Assembly (NCBI GenBank): GCA_025980505.1
Contig: JAICXI010000049.1
Location: forward strand, 1 to 9,028
Reading direction: 5' to 3'
Source of the DNA: a bacterium
GTDB taxonomy: Bacteria > Oederibacteriota > Muellerivitia > Muellerivitales > Muellerivitaceae
Length of the DNA stretch: 9,028 nucleotides
Numbering within the stretch: position 1 is the first letter of the stretch; every line of letters starts with the position of its first letter. The notes under the pieces are model-generated. The model saw only the letters and a list, made by a program, of their open reading frames with translations. It was not told the origin of the DNA and did no database searches. The translations under genes and the position numbers were made by a program. Of the stretch, positions 5,819 through 9,028 are shown piece by piece.

Positions 5819-6937
5819 ATGACCCCTCCTCAAAAAAACCATCTTCAAAAGATCATCCGGGACAAAAAACTGTTCCAGCAGGAATCCCTCATGTACCAGC
5901 GCCTCATGGAGGCCATGCGGGGGGACGTGCGGCTGGAGGATGTTTATAAACTGATCATCACCATCGTGACCCAGGGACTGGGTTTCGACCGGGCGGGGAT
6001 ATTCATCCTTCAGCCGGACGGGAAATCCGTTTCCCTGGCCATGGGCATCGACAACCAGGGACGCTATGAGACGGGACTGGTTTACCCCGTGGAGGACCGG
6101 CCGGACTTGGACCCTTTTTCCTCCCTGCTTTTCGGCTATAAGAAATATTTCCTGACCAACAACGCCCAGAAGCGGCAGTTCGCCCGGAAGAAAGGATGGG
6201 GACGGTATGACCCCGTGGAACAGGACCCCAAACGGTTCCTCAATAACGCCGTCGTGCCGATGGTGGTGGGCCACGGGAAAATCATCGGGCTATTGGCGGT
6301 GGATAATTTCTTCAAGCCGAGGTTTATTTCCAAGTCCGACCTGGCCGTCCTCACCAATTTCGCCACCCAGGCTGGTATCGCCGTCGAATCCTTCCACCTG
6401 CACGAAAAAATCATCAGCCTCACCATCACGGACCAGCTGACCGGGGCCTACAACCGGCGTTACTTCGACCACTGCCTGGCTGGCGAATTGAACCGATCCA
6501 GGCGGTACGGGCGGCCCTGCGGCCTCCTTTACCTGGACCTGGACCATTTCAAGAGCATCAACGACCGCTACGGGCATGCCGGCGGGGACGCCGTCCTGAA
6601 GCAAATTGCCGCCCTCCTCCAGGGCAACCTGAGGCAAATCGACCGGCTTTGCCGCATCGGAGGAGAGGAATTCGGGATCCTTTTGCCCGAAGTCTCGCGG
6701 GAACATTGCACCGACGTGGCCGAACGCCTCGGCGGCCTGATCCGGCAAATGGTCCCCCAGGTGGACGCCATGGCCGGGAGGAAGGAAAGGGTGACCGCCA
6801 GCATCGGCGTGAGCTTCACCCTGTCGGGCGAAGCAACCCCCGACCAGTTGATGATGTTGGCGGACAAGAGCCTTTACCAGGCGAAAAGGGCGGGACGGGA
6901 CCGCATCGGCGACCTTTTGACGTTCAACCGCGCCTAA
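5819..6937 (+). CDS. GAF-GGDEF diguanylate cyclase 1
   Basis: The protein is predicted to condense two GTP into cyclic di-GMP in the cytoplasm; there are no membrane segments. The 372-residue product has an N-terminal helix (about 8-33, with KLFQQESLMYQRLMEAMRG) and a GAF-like domain (about 36-190). The GAF domain contains VTQGLGFDRAGIF, MGIDNQGRYE, KYFLTNN (N114, N115) and IIGLLAVDNFF to NFATQAGIAVES. A linker helix leads to the GGDEF domain, which starts at D205 (TDQLTGAYNRRYFD). Residues D240, N248, D257 and E283 match PleD D327, N335, D344 and E370. The signature is GGEEF (281-285), and the inhibitory I-site RxxD is R272-Q-I-D275. Activity and product inhibition are therefore both expected. 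The GAF ligand is unknown. The gene is coupled to the next cyclase by a ten-base gap. A longer start (GTG 5561) was considered unlikely. Confidence 0.92.
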   Translation: MTPPQKNHLQKIIRDKKLFQQESLMYQRLMEAMRGDVRLEDVYKLIITIVTQGLGFDRAGIFILQPDGKSVSLAMGIDNQGRYETGLVYPVEDRPDLDPFSSLLFGYKKYFLTNNAQKRQFARKKGWGRYDPVEQDPKRFLNNAVVPMVVGHGKIIGLLAVDNFFKPRFISKSDLAVLTNFATQAGIAVESFHLHEKIISLTITDQLTGAYNRRYFDHCLAGELNRSRRYGRPCGLLYLDLDHFKSINDRYGHAGGDAVLKQIAALLQGNLRQIDRLCRIGGEEFGILLPEVSREHCTDVAERLGGLIRQMVPQVDAMAGRKERVTASIGVSFTLSGEATPDQLMMLADKSLYQAKRAGRDRIGDLLTFNRA

Positions 6938-6942
6938 GGAGG
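6936..6942 (+). promoter_or_regulatory. Shine-Dalgarno AAGGAGG overlapping the cyclase 1 stop
   Basis: A perfect AAGGAGG begins inside the TAA stop of cyclase 1 (6935-6937) and sits five bases from the TTG start at 6948. A terminating ribosome would be placed directly on the next start, so translational coupling is likely. Confidence 0.85.
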
Positions 6943-6947
6943 GGGAC

Positions 6948-8051
6948 TTGCCCAACGTTTCGAAGGCCTCAGTGGAAAAATTGCGGCACCAGAAAAAGCT
7001 CCTTCAACAGGAACTGTTCATGTTCCACCGCGTCATGGAGGGGATGCGGAGGGATTTGAGCTATGAGGAAGTCCTCCAACTGATCGTCGGGAGCGTCACC
7101 GAAGGGTTGGGCTACGACCGGGCCGGGCTCTTCGACGTGGATTTCAAGGCCCGCACGGTCAAGAGGGCCATCGGCATCGATGCCCGGGGCCGTTTCGAGT
7201 ACGGTTTCGTCGAGAAAAGCCCCATTTATCCCCGCAAGGGTTTCAACGTCTTTTCGGACATCGCATACGGGTACCTGAAGTACTTTTTTTCCAACAACAT
7301 CTTCAAACGGATGCCGAAGGCCGTCCAGGTTTTGAAAAACGTCGATGCGGGCGTCACCAGCAACGCCAACGTCCCCATCAAGGTGGGAAAGGGAAAGATC
7401 ACCGGCATCCTGGCCGTGGACAACCTTTTTTCCAAGCGGCGCCTGACAAAGACCGACATCGTCTCGCTGCTCAATTTCGCCACCCAGGCGGGCCTGGCCA
7501 TGGAATCGGCCCGGTTGCACGAGCAGGTCAAAAACCAGACCGTCACGGACGGACTGACGGGGATATTCAACCGGCGGTATTTCGACCGCCAGCTTGCGGT
7601 TGAAATCAAACGAAGCCGCCTGCGGAAAAAACCCTTGAGCCTGCTTTACGCCGATATCGACCATTTCAAGCGCGTCAACGACCGTTTCGGGCACCTGGAA
7701 GGCGACGAGGTCCTCAAACGGATCGCCCACCTCCTCAGCCTGGGCGTGCGGACCGCCGATAAGGTGGCCCGGATCGGGGGCGAGGAGTTCGCCGTCCTCA
7801 TGCCGGATATCCCGCTTGAGATGGCGGGAGCGGTGGCGCAAAGGCTTGTGACGGAGGTGGAAAGGGACAATTCCCCCATTCCCGCCATGGCCCGGCGGAA
7901 GGAAAGGGTCACGATCAGCGTGGGCGTGGCGTGCTTTCCCCGCGGCGGGGTGGAGGGCCGGCAGGCCTCCCTCCTGCGCAAAGCCGACCAAAGTCTTTAC
8001 CAGGCCAAAAGGGATGGGCGTAACCGCGTGGGCCCACTTCTCGGCCTTTAG
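6948..8051 (+). CDS. GAF-GGDEF diguanylate cyclase 2
   Basis: A soluble 367-residue paralogue of the gene upstream, starting at a TTG behind a perfect SD. The N-terminal helix (LRHQKKLLQQELFMFHRVME) leads to a GAF-like domain (about 37-190). That domain has VTEGLGYDRAGLF, IGIDARGRFE, KYFFSNN (N116, N117), ITGILAVDNLF and NFATQAGLAMES. The GGDEF domain begins at TDGLTGIFNRRYFD. D236, N244, D253 and E279 match the PleD metal, GTP and catalytic positions, the signature is GGEEF (277-281), and R268-T-A-D271 is an intact RxxD I-site. The C-terminal part (ERVTISVGVACFP ... ADQSLYQAKRDGRNRVG) is complete, so the enzyme should make c-di-GMP with feedback inhibition. It differs from its neighbours mainly in the loop between NN117 and VP (24 residues here, 30 in cyclase 1, 26 in cyclase 3), which suggests a different ligand or partner. 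Confidence 0.93.
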   Translation: MPNVSKASVEKLRHQKKLLQQELFMFHRVMEGMRRDLSYEEVLQLIVGSVTEGLGYDRAGLFDVDFKARTVKRAIGIDARGRFEYGFVEKSPIYPRKGFNVFSDIAYGYLKYFFSNNIFKRMPKAVQVLKNVDAGVTSNANVPIKVGKGKITGILAVDNLFSKRRLTKTDIVSLLNFATQAGLAMESARLHEQVKNQTVTDGLTGIFNRRYFDRQLAVEIKRSRLRKKPLSLLYADIDHFKRVNDRFGHLEGDEVLKRIAHLLSLGVRTADKVARIGGEEFAVLMPDIPLEMAGAVAQRLVTEVERDNSPIPAMARRKERVTISVGVACFPRGGVEGRQASLLRKADQSLYQAKRDGRNRVGPLLGL

Positions 8052-8224
8052 GGGGTAGGGGTTTTAGTCCGAAGAGGATTTTGGGGGAGAATGAAGTTCA
8101 AGTTGGCGGGAGGCTTGCCTTCTTTCTTGTCGCGGAAAGGAAATCATGTGACAATAAATCATCGATTTTCCCCATTTTTAGTTATCGCCGATGGCCCGCC
8201 GAATCCAACCTTTTGGGAAACGCC
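8052..8224 (+). promoter_or_regulatory. Intergenic region with a candidate promoter for cyclase 3
   Basis: This 173-base gap starts G-rich and becomes AT-rich towards the next gene. GGGAGG (8108-8113) and CCTTCT (8118-8123), with two G-T pairs, could form a short stem followed by a T-rich run, a weak terminator at best. TTGTCG (8127-8132), a 17-base spacer and GACAAT (8150-8155) form a plausible but imperfect sigma-70 promoter. Two AAATCAT copies (8141-8147 and 8156-8162, period 15 bases) flank the -10-like hexamer. AAATC (8156-8160) and GATTT (8164-8168) also form a small dyad. Separate transcription of the third cyclase is suggested, not shown. Confidence 0.35.
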
Positions 8225-9028
8225 ATGACTTCACGCGACAACCCTAACAAAACGGAAAAAGCCCTTCGCCAGAAGAAACTTCTGCAGCAGGAAGTCCTCA
8301 TGTACCAGCGCATCATGGAGGGCATGCGGCAGGGCCTGCCCTTCGATGAGGTCCTCAAGTTGTTGGTGACCGCGGTGACCCAAGGGCTGGGCTATGACCG
8401 GGCCGGCATCTTCCTCGTCCAGCCCGACGGCGTGACCACCGAATTGGCCATGGGCATCGATACCCGTGGAAAATTTGAAAAAGGCACCTATACCTTCACG
8501 GCCATCAACACGCCCAACAACGACCCCTTTTCGGACATCATCTTCCGGTACAAACGGTTTTTCCTGAGCAACAACGTGCCCAAGCGGAGGCTCAAGGGTG
8601 GGGGACGGCAGAAACTGGTCTATGTGAACCAGAATGTCCTGAACCACGCCATCGTTCCCCTGGAAATCGGCAAGGACAACGTCGTGGGCCTTTTGGCCGT
8701 GGACAACCTGTTCCGCCCCCGGTTCATCTCCAATTCCGACATCGCCGTGCTGGTCAATTTCGCCACGCAGGCCGGCATGGCCATCGAGTCCTTCCGGCTG
8801 CACGAGAGGATCACCAACCTCACGGTCACCGACCCCTTGACCGGGGTTTTCAACCGGCGCTACTTCGACAACAACTTCGCCTCGGAGATTTCCCGTTGCA
8901 AGCGCTACAACCGGCCCTGCGGGTTGTTGTACGTGGACATCGACCATTTCAAGAAGGTCAACGACCAGTTCGGCCATGCGCGTGGCGACGAGGTGCTGCG
9001 CACGGTGGCGCGGGTGCTGCGGGCCGGC
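8225..9028 (+). CDS. GAF-GGDEF diguanylate cyclase 3 (3' partial)
   Basis: The frame is open from the ATG at 8225 to the window end, giving the first 268 residues of a third paralogue. The N-terminal helix (ALRQKKLLQQEVLMYQRIME) and GAF-like domain (about 40-192) align with the first two cyclases. The GAF domain has VTQGLGYDRAGIF, MGIDTRGKFE, RFFLSNN (N116, N117), VVGLLAVDNLF and NFATQAGMAIES. The GGDEF domain begins at TDPLTGVFNRRYFD and keeps D238, N246 and D255 (VDIDHFKKVND, GHARGDEV), the positions for metal and GTP binding. The sequence stops at VLRAG, just before the expected RxxD and GGEEF motifs, so catalytic competence and the I-site cannot be judged. The start has only a weak SD (GGGAA near 8215). 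No alternative in-frame upstream start gives a better fit, and the N-terminus aligns with the paralogues. Confidence 0.9.
   Translation, partial: MTSRDNPNKTEKALRQKKLLQQEVLMYQRIMEGMRQGLPFDEVLKLLVTAVTQGLGYDRAGIFLVQPDGVTTELAMGIDTRGKFEKGTYTFTAINTPNNDPFSDIIFRYKRFFLSNNVPKRRLKGGGRQKLVYVNQNVLNHAIVPLEIGKDNVVGLLAVDNLFRPRFISNSDIAVLVNFATQAGMAIESFRLHERITNLTVTDPLTGVFNRRYFDNNFASEISRCKRYNRPCGLLYVDIDHFKKVNDQFGHARGDEVLRTVARVLRAG

Noticed and set aside
6969..7991. Long minus-strand open frame (340 codons) opposite cyclase 2
   Set aside because: It is an antisense shadow of a clear GGDEF gene in GC-rich DNA. Its translation is rich in His, Gly, Asp and Pro with no recognisable domain.
1..9028. CRISPR array, insertion sequence, phage or transfer signature
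   Set aside because: No regularly spaced repeats, transposase, integrase or terminal repeats were seen. The repeated sequence in the cyclase region is explained by paralogous genes.

Overview
The window is a GC-rich stretch of bacterial chromosome with every supported gene on the + strand. The gene set is chromosomal: MEP-pathway isoprenoid synthesis, a site-2 intramembrane protease, succinyl-CoA synthetase and cyclic-di-GMP synthesis. No phage, transposon, CRISPR, tRNA or rRNA signal was seen. The organism cannot be named from this sequence. A Dxr plus RseP-type protease, plus a secreted protein ending in a FlgD/Por-like beta-sandwich tail, suggests a diderm, possibly a poorly sampled or candidate phylum; that placement is inference. 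Translation relies on strong AGGAGG-type Shine-Dalgarno (SD) sites and uses TTG starts for two genes.

Layout. Bases 1-291 hold the C-terminal end of a probable secreted or surface protein. After a pyrimidine-rich spacer come dxr (520-1671), an rseP-like M50 protease with two PDZ domains (start best placed at 1755), sucC (start best placed at the TTG at 3276) and sucD (4487-5416). A clear intrinsic terminator (5447-5477) closes this block, which can be read as one long transcript with gaps of 50-111 bases.

After the terminator the theme changes. A roughly 340-base non-coding stretch contains a CCAAT-N6-ATTGG palindrome, an imperfect dyad and a GC-rich leader with several perfect hairpins. It is followed by three tandem paralogues, each with a short N-terminal helix, a GAF-like sensor domain and a GGDEF diguanylate cyclase domain. 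The first two (5819-6937 and 6948-8051) are tightly coupled: the stop codon of the first lies inside the SD of the second. The third (8225 to beyond the window end) follows a 173-base gap and is cut just before its GGEEF signature. Cyclases 1 and 2 keep all metal/catalytic residues and the RxxD product-inhibition site. The triplet probably arose by duplication. It shares GAF signatures (GID-x-x-G, FF/FL-x-NN-x-x-KR) but differs in a loop of 24-30 residues, which suggests parallel sensors feeding one c-di-GMP pool. No phosphodiesterase or PilZ effector lies in the window.

The most interesting material is the tandem cyclase array with its shared GAF signatures and the hairpin-rich leader in front of it. 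The lysine-rich tail on SucD is a smaller oddity.
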